Below are positions 8,289-13,908 of a stretch of DNA of 22,080 bases, one piece after another. A program made the translations under genes and the position numbers. The stretch is from contig NZ_CABTZR010000039.1 in assembly GCF_902489365.1 (NCBI RefSeq), positions 1 to 22,080 of the forward strand. Direction: 5' to 3'. How positions within the stretch are numbered: the stretch's first letter is position 1; every line of letters begins with the position of its first letter. A model generated the notes under the pieces. The model did no database searches. It was not told the DNA's origin and saw only the letters and a program-made list of their open reading frames with translations. This stretch comes from an uncultured Corynebacterium sp. (lineage in GTDB: Bacteria > Actinomycetota > Actinomycetes > Mycobacteriales > Mycobacteriaceae).

Positions 8289-8294
8289 TAGGCT
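8289..8294 (+). promoter_or_regulatory. -10 box (TAGGCT) before second MauE-like gene
   Basis: TAGGCT, six bases, then GTG 8301. There is no ribosome binding site in the gap between the two paralogues. It supports separate leaderless transcription and the choice of the GTG start. Confidence 0.5.
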
Positions 8295-8300
8295 AACTCC

Positions 8301-8768
8301 GTGACCAAAACCAAAATCAGCGCACCTCTCGTGCTCGACATCATTAGTGCATTCGCGCGATTTTATATGGCCTATGTGTGGATCAAGGCGGGGGCGTCGA
8401 AGCTGACGGATCAGCTCGCGGTGTCGCAAAGCATCAAGGCATATGAAATCTTTACCCCTGAGTGGTCGCACTACTTGTCCTACCTGATTGGCCCGCTGGA
8501 GATATGTGGCGGCCTGTTGCTCCTCTTGGGGCTGTTCTTGCGGCCATCGGCGTGGGTTGGGCAGATAGTTCTGGTGCTGTTCATGATCGGCATCGCGCAG
8601 GCGTGGGCGCGGGGACTCGGAATTGATTGCGGCTGCTTCTCCGTGAGCCCTGATGAAGACGCGCAAGTGATGAATTACATGATGACACTGCTGCGAGATG
8701 TCTTCTATTCTGTCTTAATGGTGTGGACGATCAAGCGTCCTTTCACCAAATTTGCATTGCACCCTTAA
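8301..8768 (+). CDS. MauE/DoxX-like four-helix membrane protein, copy 2
   Basis: A 155-residue paralogue of the preceding protein, starting at GTG. The two share the same layout and many exact strings, including FTPEWS, YLIGPLE, LLLLGLFLR, GIAQAWARGL and IDCGCF, so they arose by tandem duplication. The Cys-x-Cys pair is Cys110 and Cys112. Differences cluster in the first helix (aromatic FYMAYVWIKAGASKL here) and after the CxC motif (SVSPDED here, GYDPADV in copy 1), hinting at different partners or a heterodimer. It precedes the DsbA-like gene by 58 bases, with a further TAGGCT box in that gap. Family assignment is good; the reaction is not known. Confidence 0.8.
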   Translation: MTKTKISAPLVLDIISAFARFYMAYVWIKAGASKLTDQLAVSQSIKAYEIFTPEWSHYLSYLIGPLEICGGLLLLLGLFLRPSAWVGQIVLVLFMIGIAQAWARGLGIDCGCFSVSPDEDAQVMNYMMTLLRDVFYSVLMVWTIKRPFTKFALHP

Positions 8769-8778
8769 CAGCGGTGTG

Positions 8779-8784
8779 TAGGCT
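8779..8784 (+). promoter_or_regulatory. -10 box (TAGGCT) upstream of DsbA-like gene
   Basis: Third TAGGCT hexamer in this cluster. Transcription would start near 8790, leaving a leader of about 37 bases with a purine-rich AAAGGCAAGG ribosome site before ATG 8827. Confidence 0.4.
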
Positions 8785-8826
8785 TTCCATCTGTTCGAAC
8801 TTAAGTCATAAAGGCAAGGTTGTTTC

Positions 8827-9579
8827 ATGAGTACAGTCAAAGACCCCAACTCCAAAGGCAATAGTGGATTCGTCTGGGGCCTCGCTGTTCTGCTGGTTAT
8901 TATTGCCGTGGTCATCGGATACATCGTCTACCAAGGGCGAGGCGCACAGACCGATGCGCTGGGGGACTACGCCGCCGAGGATGTCTCCCTGGAGATTTCC
9001 CTCGCGGACAATGCGGTAACCCTCAAGTCTGCGGATGCCGCAAAGGACGCAACCGAAGTAGACCTGTACGAGGACTACTCCTGCCCGCACTGTGGTGACC
9101 TGGCGAAGGAAACCGACGAGCAGATGAAGGATGCGATTGACGCGGGCGAGCTCGTCGTGCACGTGCGCACCCTCAACTTCCTTGACGGCAGCCCGAACGG
9201 CTTGGAGAGCATCAAGTCCAACACGGGCCACTCCTCCAAGGCCGCTGCTGCGATGGAGCAGGTAGCAAAGACCGGTGATGCCAAGCTCTACTGGAACCTG
9301 CGTAAGTACCTCATGGAGAATCAGTCCAAGGTGTACAACAAGTGGGAGATGGAAGACTTCGCTGCTGCCGCGAAGGAATTGGGCGCAGATGATGCCACGG
9401 TGAAGGCCATTGAAGAAGCCCCGGTTGGTGAAGGAAACCCGCTGGTGACCTCGAACTACGAGAAGCTGGAGAGCGAAACCGGCCAGGTTTCCTCGCCGCG
9501 AATTATCCAGGATGGCAAGGATATTCCGGAAGACCAGAACACGTCCATCATGGAATGGGTTGACATCGTCACTAAATAA
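8827..9579 (+). CDS. Membrane-anchored DsbA-like thioredoxin-fold protein
   Basis: A 250-residue protein with one N-terminal signal-anchor helix (about 14-35) and an outward thioredoxin-fold domain of the DsbA/DSBA-like type. The redox centre is SCPHC (85-89, Cys86 and Cys89), and the expected cis-proline is in SSPR (Pro224). CPHC is the dithiol seen in strong oxidants such as E. coli DsbA, so it probably forms or isomerises disulfides in secreted proteins. The helical insert between residues about 95 and 205 is as expected for DsbA. The neighbouring MauE-like pair may reoxidise it, replacing DsbB or VKOR; this is inferred from gene order and the known MauE/thiol link. Start ATG 8827 has an AAAGGCAAGG ribosome site. 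Confidence 0.87.
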   Translation: MSTVKDPNSKGNSGFVWGLAVLLVIIAVVIGYIVYQGRGAQTDALGDYAAEDVSLEISLADNAVTLKSADAAKDATEVDLYEDYSCPHCGDLAKETDEQMKDAIDAGELVVHVRTLNFLDGSPNGLESIKSNTGHSSKAAAAMEQVAKTGDAKLYWNLRKYLMENQSKVYNKWEMEDFAAAAKELGADDATVKAIEEAPVGEGNPLVTSNYEKLESETGQVSSPRIIQDGKDIPEDQNTSIMEWVDIVTK

Positions 9580-9597
9580 GGCGTCCCAACTCGCGAT

Positions 9598-9626
9598 TTG
9601 GTGAGTGAATGGGGAGCGGATATATT
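9598..9626 (+). promoter_or_regulatory. Promoter of the tRNA-Ala operon
   Basis: TTGGTG (9598-9603), a 17-base spacer and TATATT (9621-9626) make the best-spaced -35/-10 pair in this part of the window. The predicted start near 9632 falls at the left arm of a leader hairpin, about 30 bases before the first tRNA. Confidence 0.6.
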
Positions 9627-9627
9627 G

Positions 9628-9662
9628 ATACGAGTTGCAATCGTGAAGGTTGCACCTCGTAT
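9628..9662 (+). other. Long leader hairpin immediately before tRNA-Ala
   Basis: The arms 9628-9642 and 9648-9662 pair over 15 positions with one mismatch (T9635/C9655) and one G-T pair, closing a 5-base loop. ATACGAG and CTCGTAT form the base. It ends two bases before the first tRNA and has no T-tract. It could be a processing signal in the tRNA precursor, an operator at the transcription start, or the end of the dsbA-like mRNA. Confidence 0.5.
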
Positions 9663-9664
9663 GA

Positions 9665-9737
9665 GGGGCTATGGCGCAGTTGGTAGCGCACCACACTGGC
9701 AGTGTGGGGGTCACGGGTTCGAATCCCGTTAGCTCCA
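9665..9737 (+). tRNA. tRNA-Ala(GGC), copy 1
   Basis: A 73-base cloverleaf. The acceptor stem GGGGCTA pairs with TAGCTCC and includes the G3-T70 pair that identifies alanine tRNA, with discriminator A73. The anticodon loop CTGGCAG gives anticodon GGC, and the T-arm is CGGGTTCGAATCCCG. CCA is not encoded. It reads GCC and GCU codons. Confidence 0.97.
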
Positions 9738-9746
9738 CTTTATAAT
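9718..9746 (+). promoter_or_regulatory. Possible promoter for tRNA-Ala copy 2, inside copy 1
   Basis: TTCGAA (9718-9723), which is the T-loop of copy 1, lies exactly 17 bases before a perfect TATAAT (9741-9746) in the 22-base spacer between the tRNAs. Transcription would start near 9753, about seven bases before copy 2. Confidence 0.45.
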
Positions 9747-9759
9747 TCAATACCGCCTT

Positions 9760-9832
9760 GGGGCTATGGCGCAGTTGGTAGCGCACCACACTGGCAGTGT
9801 GGGGGTCACGGGTTCGAATCCCGTTAGCTCCA
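9760..9832 (+). tRNA. tRNA-Ala(GGC), copy 2
   Basis: All 73 bases are identical to copy 1, with the same G3-T70 pair and GGC anticodon. It starts 95 bases after copy 1. CCA is not encoded. It is followed within six bases by a terminator hairpin. Confidence 0.97.
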
Positions 9833-9837
9833 CCGTT

Positions 9838-9867
9838 GGTCGCCTTCTTTCTGGAGGCGGCCTTTTT
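9838..9867 (+). terminator. Rho-independent terminator of the tRNA-Ala operon
   Basis: A 10-base-pair stem (9838-9847 with 9853-9862, two G-T pairs) with a 5-base loop is followed by TTTTT (9863-9867). It sits six bases after the second tRNA. Confidence 0.8.
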
Positions 9868-9868
9868 C

Positions 9869-9874
9869 TATGCT
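9869..9874 (+). promoter_or_regulatory. -10 box of leaderless promoter for fructosamine-kinase-like gene
   Basis: TATGCT begins one base after the T-tract of the tRNA terminator and ends six bases before ATG 9881. The G-run in the gap could alternatively act as a weak ribosome site. Confidence 0.45.
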
Positions 9875-9880
9875 GGGGGC

Positions 9881-10603
9881 ATGGATATTTTTAGAAAGGC
9901 AGTTTCTTCTCCCGACCAGGCTGGTGCGGAGGCTGCCGGGCTGAGGTGGTTGGCTCAGGCGGATGAGCGAGTGGTGGCTGAGGTTGTGGGGGTTACGGGG
10001 ACGTCGATAAGCACGAAGCGTGTGAGAGAGTCACGCCCGAGTGTCGCCGCTGCGCGGGCCTTTGGCGAGGCGTTGTGCCGAGTGCACCAAGCGGGAGCTA
10101 CTGCTTTCGGTGCGCCACCTGAGGGGTGGGAGGGCGCCAACTTTATTGGCCGGGTGGAACAGCCCTGCGAGCCTTGTGAACGGTGGGGCGAATTTTACGC
10201 GGAACAGCGTATTAAGCCCTTTCTCGGTGGTCTGCCGGAAGAGGTGAGCGATAGCGCATTTGCGGCGGCTGATGCCATTGCAGCGGTCGATTGGGATGTT
10301 GCACCGGCGCGCATTCACGGTGATTTGTGGGCGGGCAATGTGCTGTTCCAGGAGGACACTGCGGTCATGATTGATCCTGCGGCGCACGGTGGGCATCCGT
10401 GGACGGACTTGGCCATGCTGGAGTTGTTCGGGGTGCCGTTCTATGACGAGATTCTGCGGGGCTATGGAGTGGGGCAGGAGTATCACCAGTGGGTGCCGAT
10501 GCATCAGCTGCACCCGTTGTCTGTCCACGCGTTGACGCACGGCTCGGCGTACTATGCCCCGCTTGAGCGAGCCGCACGAGCCACGCTTGAGGCATTGCGA
10601 TGA
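9881..10603 (+). CDS. Fructosamine kinase family protein
   Basis: Predicted small-molecule kinase related to fructosamine-3-kinase and aminoglycoside phosphotransferases, which phosphorylate sugar adducts on amines so that they come apart (protein or metabolite deglycation). The 240 residues include the family's NFIGRVEQ...W..F motif (residues 87-107), the catalytic loop HGDLWAGN (146-153, Asp148) and the metal-binding Asp165 in IDPAAHGG. It is short compared with the usual 280-290 residues, the shortfall being in the N-terminal nucleotide-binding lobe, which looks abbreviated. The frame is open back into the second tRNA, but start codons there are artefacts; ATG 9881 follows a -10 box. The true substrate is unknown and the family name is the safest label. 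Confidence 0.82.
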   Translation: MDIFRKAVSSPDQAGAEAAGLRWLAQADERVVAEVVGVTGTSISTKRVRESRPSVAAARAFGEALCRVHQAGATAFGAPPEGWEGANFIGRVEQPCEPCERWGEFYAEQRIKPFLGGLPEEVSDSAFAAADAIAAVDWDVAPARIHGDLWAGNVLFQEDTAVMIDPAAHGGHPWTDLAMLELFGVPFYDEILRGYGVGQEYHQWVPMHQLHPLSVHALTHGSAYYAPLERAARATLEALR

Positions 10604-10732
10604 AGTGACTCAGCGCTGGGCGACGTCGATGCGGCTTTGGGATCGCCGATATCCCCGCTAACCATCTTTCGATTGACGGGTGCTTGGTGTTGTCGTAGGA
10701 TTCCGGCGCGTTTTGTGTGTGGTGGTTGGGTG

Positions 10733-11833
10733 TTAGCTGCTGTCGGGTGGTGGGTCTGGTGGTCGTTCTGCTTCTCGTTCGGCGTTGAGTCTGGCTAGTG
10801 CTTCTTGGTATTCGGGCATTGCGGTGATTGGTGCACCCCAGGGTGGGATGAAGCTAACTCCGGTATTAAGGCGGTACATGTAGCCGCGCCCGGTAGGCCT
10901 TGACGGATCATCGTCGTTGATGCCGTTGTGGTAGGCGCACAGGAAAGTCAGGTTTTTGATGTTGGTGTAGCCACCTGCCTGCCAAGGCACCAAATGATGG
11001 ACTTGGCAGTAATCAGCTGGCTTGTTACAGCCTGGCCTGGAGCAGGTGTGGAATTCAGCATGCAGGGTAAGGCGTTGTTTGAAGTTTGCCCCACGTTCTA
11101 GCCGCCAGGTGTCGATGGGTCCTTCAATAGGGTGGACGATGGTGGCGTAGCCGATGTCGGCAAACTTGTGGGTTAGGAATTCAGCGCCTGTCATGCGTGC
11201 GCCGTTGGTCAGGTTGAGCTCGATCTCGTCCCCGTCGCCGTTGATGATCTGGTCCAACTCGTTGAGAGTGACGATGACTTGGGTGCGCACGGCCGGCTTT
11301 GTACCGCCTGCTTGGTTGAAGAAGATGTCGTTGGCGGCTTGAAGGAGGTCGGTGTTGTTGGTGGACTCTAAGGCTGCGCGCATGTTGGCGATCGTGGTGG
11401 CATCGTCAGTAATGGAGAGCGTGTTGGGCCCTTCAGATCTGTAGGTGATGCGCACGCCTGGTTTAGCAGTTCTTTTGCGTGTGAGTTCTTTAAGCCGTGC
11501 GGTGGCAACGGCTCGGATGCGGTGGGCGGGTGTTGCGGCGAGTTTGATTCTGAGGTTCCAAGCATCCAGGGTCTTTTTCACCTTGGAGGTGTAGGTTTCA
11601 ATCAGTGTGAGGGTGCCCAGGCTGTGGCGTTGGGCAAGGGCTGCGTGGCGGGCTTTGCGTTGTTTGCCTGTAAAGCGGGTGGGGCCGAAGTACACCTGGT
11701 GCAGGCCTGCGAGTTCGGTGGCATCGGAGGCATCCGCGCCGAGCGCGCGGAGCTCATCGGGTGTGCCAGGTATATGCTCCACCAGCGCAATCCCCGAGTT
11801 GCGAAGGCGGAGGTAGGTTTCGATATCCCCCAT
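10733..11833 (-). CDS. DUF222/HNH endonuclease-domain protein
   Basis: A 366-residue protein of the actinobacterial family related to the mycobacterial 13E12 repeat proteins: an N-terminal DUF222-like helical part and a C-terminal HNH nuclease domain. The HNH region is at about 264-303, with zinc-ligand cysteines Cys264, Cys269, Cys276 and Cys299 and catalytic His279/His280, Asn294 and His302 all present, so it is not obviously inactive. The proline-rich tail is probably disordered. The open frame runs back to 11983, but that would cross the gnd terminator. ATG 11833 is preferred because TAGTCT (11842-11847, minus strand) ends eight bases upstream. Such genes are often multicopy and variable between strains. 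Biological role unknown; converges on the fructosamine-kinase-like gene. Confidence 0.8.
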   Translation of the reverse strand: MGDIETYLRLRNSGIALVEHIPGTPDELRALGADASDATELAGLHQVYFGPTRFTGKQRKARHAALAQRHSLGTLTLIETYTSKVKKTLDAWNLRIKLAATPAHRIRAVATARLKELTRKRTAKPGVRITYRSEGPNTLSITDDATTIANMRAALESTNNTDLLQAANDIFFNQAGGTKPAVRTQVIVTLNELDQIINGDGDEIELNLTNGARMTGAEFLTHKFADIGYATIVHPIEGPIDTWRLERGANFKQRLTLHAEFHTCSRPGCNKPADYCQVHHLVPWQAGGYTNIKNLTFLCAYHNGINDDDPSRPTGRGYMYRLNTGVSFIPPWGAPITAMPEYQEALARLNAEREAERPPDPPPDSS

Positions 11834-11841
11834 GGGCACAG

Positions 11842-11847
11842 AGACTA
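11842..11847 (-). promoter_or_regulatory. -10 box of leaderless HNH-gene promoter
   Basis: The minus strand reads TAGTCT, eight bases, then ATG. No ribosome binding site is visible at this start or at the alternative ATG 11902. Confidence 0.4.
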
Positions 11848-11924
11848 AAACAGCACCGTGTACCCCGCAACCGGAGAGGCAAAATTCCTGGTTGGAGGGC
11901 ATGCAGGTAGGGGAAGGACTCGTA

Positions 11925-11952
11925 TGAGAAAAGCCCCTCAGGTGAGGGGCTT
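11925..11952 (-). terminator. Rho-independent terminator of gnd
   Basis: A perfect 9-base-pair stem AAGCCCCTC/GAGGGGCTT (11931-11939 with 11944-11952) with a 4-base loop, followed on the minus strand by TTTTCTC. It lies six bases after the gnd stop. Confidence 0.85.
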
Positions 11953-11957
11953 GGCAG

Positions 11958-13415
11958 CTACATCTCGGTGAGTGAGCGGTCACCCGACCATTCGATATGG
12001 AAGGTGCCCTCGCGGTCCACGCGCTTGAAGGTGTGGGCGCCGAAAAAATCGCGCTGGCCCTGAATCAAGGCCGCAGGGAGGCGCTCGGCGCGCAGGCTGT
12101 CGTAGTAGGACAAAGAAGAAGCAAACACGGGTACCGGCAGCCCCAGCTGGGTCGCAGCCACAACGACGCGACGCCACGGGTCAATCAGGTTTTCCAGCTC
12201 ACCCTTAAAATACGGGTCCAGAATGAGGGCCGGCAGGTCGGCGTTATTGTCATAAGCCTCACGGATGCGGTCGAGGAACTTCGCACGAATGATGCAGCCG
12301 CCACGCCAGATGGTGGCCAAGTCGCGCGGGTCCACGTTCCAGCCGAACTCGTCCGAACCAGCCTTGATCTCATCAAAGCCTTGAGAGTAGGCAATGAGCT
12401 TTGCGGCATAGAGCGCACGGCGAACATCCTCGACGAACTCAGCCTTGTCAACGTTGAGCTCGGTAATCGTTCCGGAAGGCAGCTGGCCCTCTTGGGCGGC
12501 GGCGCGCTGCGCGGTGGCCGAGGAGAGCGCACGCGCGAACACGGATTCGGCAATTCCGGTGATGGGGACGCCAAGCTCGAGGCCGTTAATGGCGGTCCAG
12601 CGGCCGGTTCCCTTCTGGCCGGCGGCGTCTACGATGACGTCGACAAGCGGGGCGCCTGTGTCCGGATCGGTCTGGGCAAGAACCTCAGCGGTGATCTCAA
12701 TGAGGTAGGAGTCCAGGTCGCCGGCGTTCCACTCGCGGAAGGCCTCAGCGATTTCAGCCGGATCCATGCCCGCGCCATAGCGAAGGAGCTGGTAGGCCTC
12801 TCCGATAACCTGCATGTCGGCGTACTCAATGCCGTTGTGCACCATCTTCACGAAGTGTCCCGCACCATCCGGGCCGATGTGAGTCACACACGGTGTGCCG
12901 TCCACCTCAGCGGCGATGGATTCCAGGATCGGCCCCAGAGTTTCCCAGGACTCGGCCGGGCCGCCGGGCATAATGGATGGGCCATTGAGCGCGCCTTCCT
13001 CGCCACCGGAGATGCCCGCGCCGACGAAGTGACGGCCCTTAGCTGCGACCTCCTTTTCGCGGCGAATGGTGTCCGTGAACAAGGCATTGCCACCGTCGAT
13101 GATGATGTCGCCCTCATCCATGGCCTCGGCGAGCTGGTTAATGACGGCGTCGGTAGCCGCGCCCGCCTGCACCATGATTATTGCCTTACGTGGGCGCTCC
13201 AGAGAGGCCACGAAGTCCTCAACGGTCTCGGAAGGGATGAAGGTTCCTTCATCACCATGCTCGCTGATGAGCGCGCGCGTCTTCTCCGGGCTGCGGTTGT
13301 AGACCGCGACGGTATTTCCGTTGCGGGCAAAGTTGCGCGCGAGGTTGGAGCCCATGACGGCTAGGCCCACAACACCAATCTGAGCGAGATCTGTCTTTTC
13401 AGCAGTTTGAGTCAT
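11958..13415 (-). CDS. gnd: 6-phosphogluconate dehydrogenase, decarboxylating
   Basis: Oxidises 6-phosphogluconate to ribulose-5-phosphate and CO2, generating NADPH in the oxidative pentose phosphate pathway; cytosolic dimer. The 485 residues show the N-terminal Rossmann motif GVVGLAVMGSNLARN with NRS at the cofactor-specifying position, the catalytic-region strings GISGGEEGALNGPSIMPGG and GAGHFVKMVHNGIEY (Lys and Asn active-site residues), and a C-terminal QRDFFGAHTF, all strongly like the corynebacterial enzyme. Two start codons are possible, ATG 13424 and ATG 13415. The second is chosen because TAGGAT (13423-13428) ends seven bases before it and overlaps the first. Transcription is divergent from the thioesterase, the two starts being only 43 bases apart, and stops at a strong terminator. 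Confidence 0.96.
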   Translation of the reverse strand: MTQTAEKTDLAQIGVVGLAVMGSNLARNFARNGNTVAVYNRSPEKTRALISEHGDEGTFIPSETVEDFVASLERPRKAIIMVQAGAATDAVINQLAEAMDEGDIIIDGGNALFTDTIRREKEVAAKGRHFVGAGISGGEEGALNGPSIMPGGPAESWETLGPILESIAAEVDGTPCVTHIGPDGAGHFVKMVHNGIEYADMQVIGEAYQLLRYGAGMDPAEIAEAFREWNAGDLDSYLIEITAEVLAQTDPDTGAPLVDVIVDAAGQKGTGRWTAINGLELGVPITGIAESVFARALSSATAQRAAAQEGQLPSGTITELNVDKAEFVEDVRRALYAAKLIAYSQGFDEIKAGSDEFGWNVDPRDLATIWRGGCIIRAKFLDRIREAYDNNADLPALILDPYFKGELENLIDPWRRVVVAATQLGLPVPVFASSLSYYDSLRAERLPAALIQGQRDFFGAHTFKRVDREGTFHIEWSGDRSLTEM

Positions 13416-13422
13416 GTCAACC

Positions 13423-13428
13423 ATCCTA
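13423..13428 (-). promoter_or_regulatory. -10 box of leaderless gnd promoter
   Basis: Minus-strand TAGGAT, seven bases, then ATG 13415. It is back to back with the thioesterase -10 box, 16 bases away. Confidence 0.5.
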
Positions 13429-13444
13429 CGTCACCGAAATCCAC

Positions 13445-13450
13445 TAACCT
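13445..13450 (+). promoter_or_regulatory. -10 box of leaderless thioesterase promoter
   Basis: TAACCT ends eight bases before ATG 13459, and no ribosome binding site is present in the gap. Confidence 0.5.
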
Positions 13451-13458
13451 GGTGTGGC

Positions 13459-13905
13459 ATGAAACACTCTGAAATCTTCGAAAAGCTCGTAGCTGTATCC
13501 CAGGCACGGCCGCTTAACGCCGAGGAACTGCAGCTCATCAATTCGCACCCGCAGGGCCTAGCCGGGCTCATTGGTTTGCGTTTCACGCACATCTCGGCCG
13601 ATGAGATTCGCTCCGAGGTTGACGTTGTTCCAGATCACCACCAGCCGTGGGGCGTGGCCAATGGAGGGCTTTTCTGCACGATTACGGAGTCCACTGCATC
13701 CGTGGGCAGCCTTATCCTTGCGGGCAAGCCAGTCGTGGGCGTCAACAACAACACCGACTTCCTCAAACCCGTGGCCGAAGGCACCGTCACCGCTGTCGCT
13801 ACGCCGCTGTACAAGGGCCGCCGCACGCAGCTGTGGGAAGTAAAAATCAGCCAGGGCGACGTACTTCTCGCTGCTTCCACGCTGCGAACCATGGTGGTGC
13901 AGTAG
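13459..13905 (+). CDS. PaaI/YdiI-type hotdog-fold thioesterase
   Basis: Small acyl-CoA thioesterase of the hotdog superfamily, 148 residues, probably a tetramer in the cytosol. Seen in sequence: HHQPWGVANGG (60-70), matching the oxyanion-hole HGG region with Asn in place of the His, followed by the likely catalytic Glu77 on the central helix, then GVNNNTDFLKPV (94-105), the characteristic strand and turn, and a final beta sheet. Relatives hydrolyse 1,4-dihydroxy-2-naphthoyl-CoA (menaquinone synthesis) or phenylacetyl-CoA side products; the sequence alone does not choose. In corynebacteria a thioesterase beside gnd is, to my recollection, a conserved neighbour. The start follows the leaderless -10 box. 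The stop is three bases from the corA stop on the other strand. Confidence 0.87.
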   Translation: MKHSEIFEKLVAVSQARPLNAEELQLINSHPQGLAGLIGLRFTHISADEIRSEVDVVPDHHQPWGVANGGLFCTITESTASVGSLILAGKPVVGVNNNTDFLKPVAEGTVTAVATPLYKGRRTQLWEVKISQGDVLLAASTLRTMVVQ

Positions 13906-13908
13906 CCC

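Larger units (their letters stand above)
9665..9832 (+). repeat. Tandem direct repeat (tRNA-Ala duplication)
   Basis: Two identical 73-base units with a 95-base period and a 22-base unrelated spacer. Identity stops at the tRNA ends, apart from one further base on the 3' side, so only the mature tRNA sequence is conserved between the copies. Confidence 0.9.

Noticed and set aside
8806..9789. A 327-codon minus-strand frame across the DsbA-like gene and tRNA
   Set aside because: It contains the familiar spurious peptide made by reading a tRNA antisense, and the opposite strand has a clear gene.
9738..9832. Second tRNA-Ala as an att-site footprint of an integrated element
   Set aside because: The copy is a complete working tRNA with no integrase gene or partial third copy nearby; simple tandem duplication is enough.
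9797..9880. N-terminal extension of the fructosamine-kinase-like gene into the second tRNA
   Set aside because: The extra residues are translated tRNA and terminator sequence, a common annotation artefact. A promoter box and ATG 9881 give a better start.
10604..10732. Weak GGGAT/ATCCC hairpin between the kinase-like and HNH genes
   Set aside because: Only five pairs with no T-tract. I see nothing else supportable in this 129-base gap.
11834..11983. Upstream extension of the HNH gene to 11983 or 11902
   Set aside because: The longest version crosses the gnd terminator and the end of gnd. Neither upstream start has a ribosome site, and the first clearly family-like residues begin at MGDIETYL.
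11997..13364. A 455-codon open frame antisense to gnd
   Set aside because: gnd is certain. The antisense product is low-complexity and matches no family I recognise.
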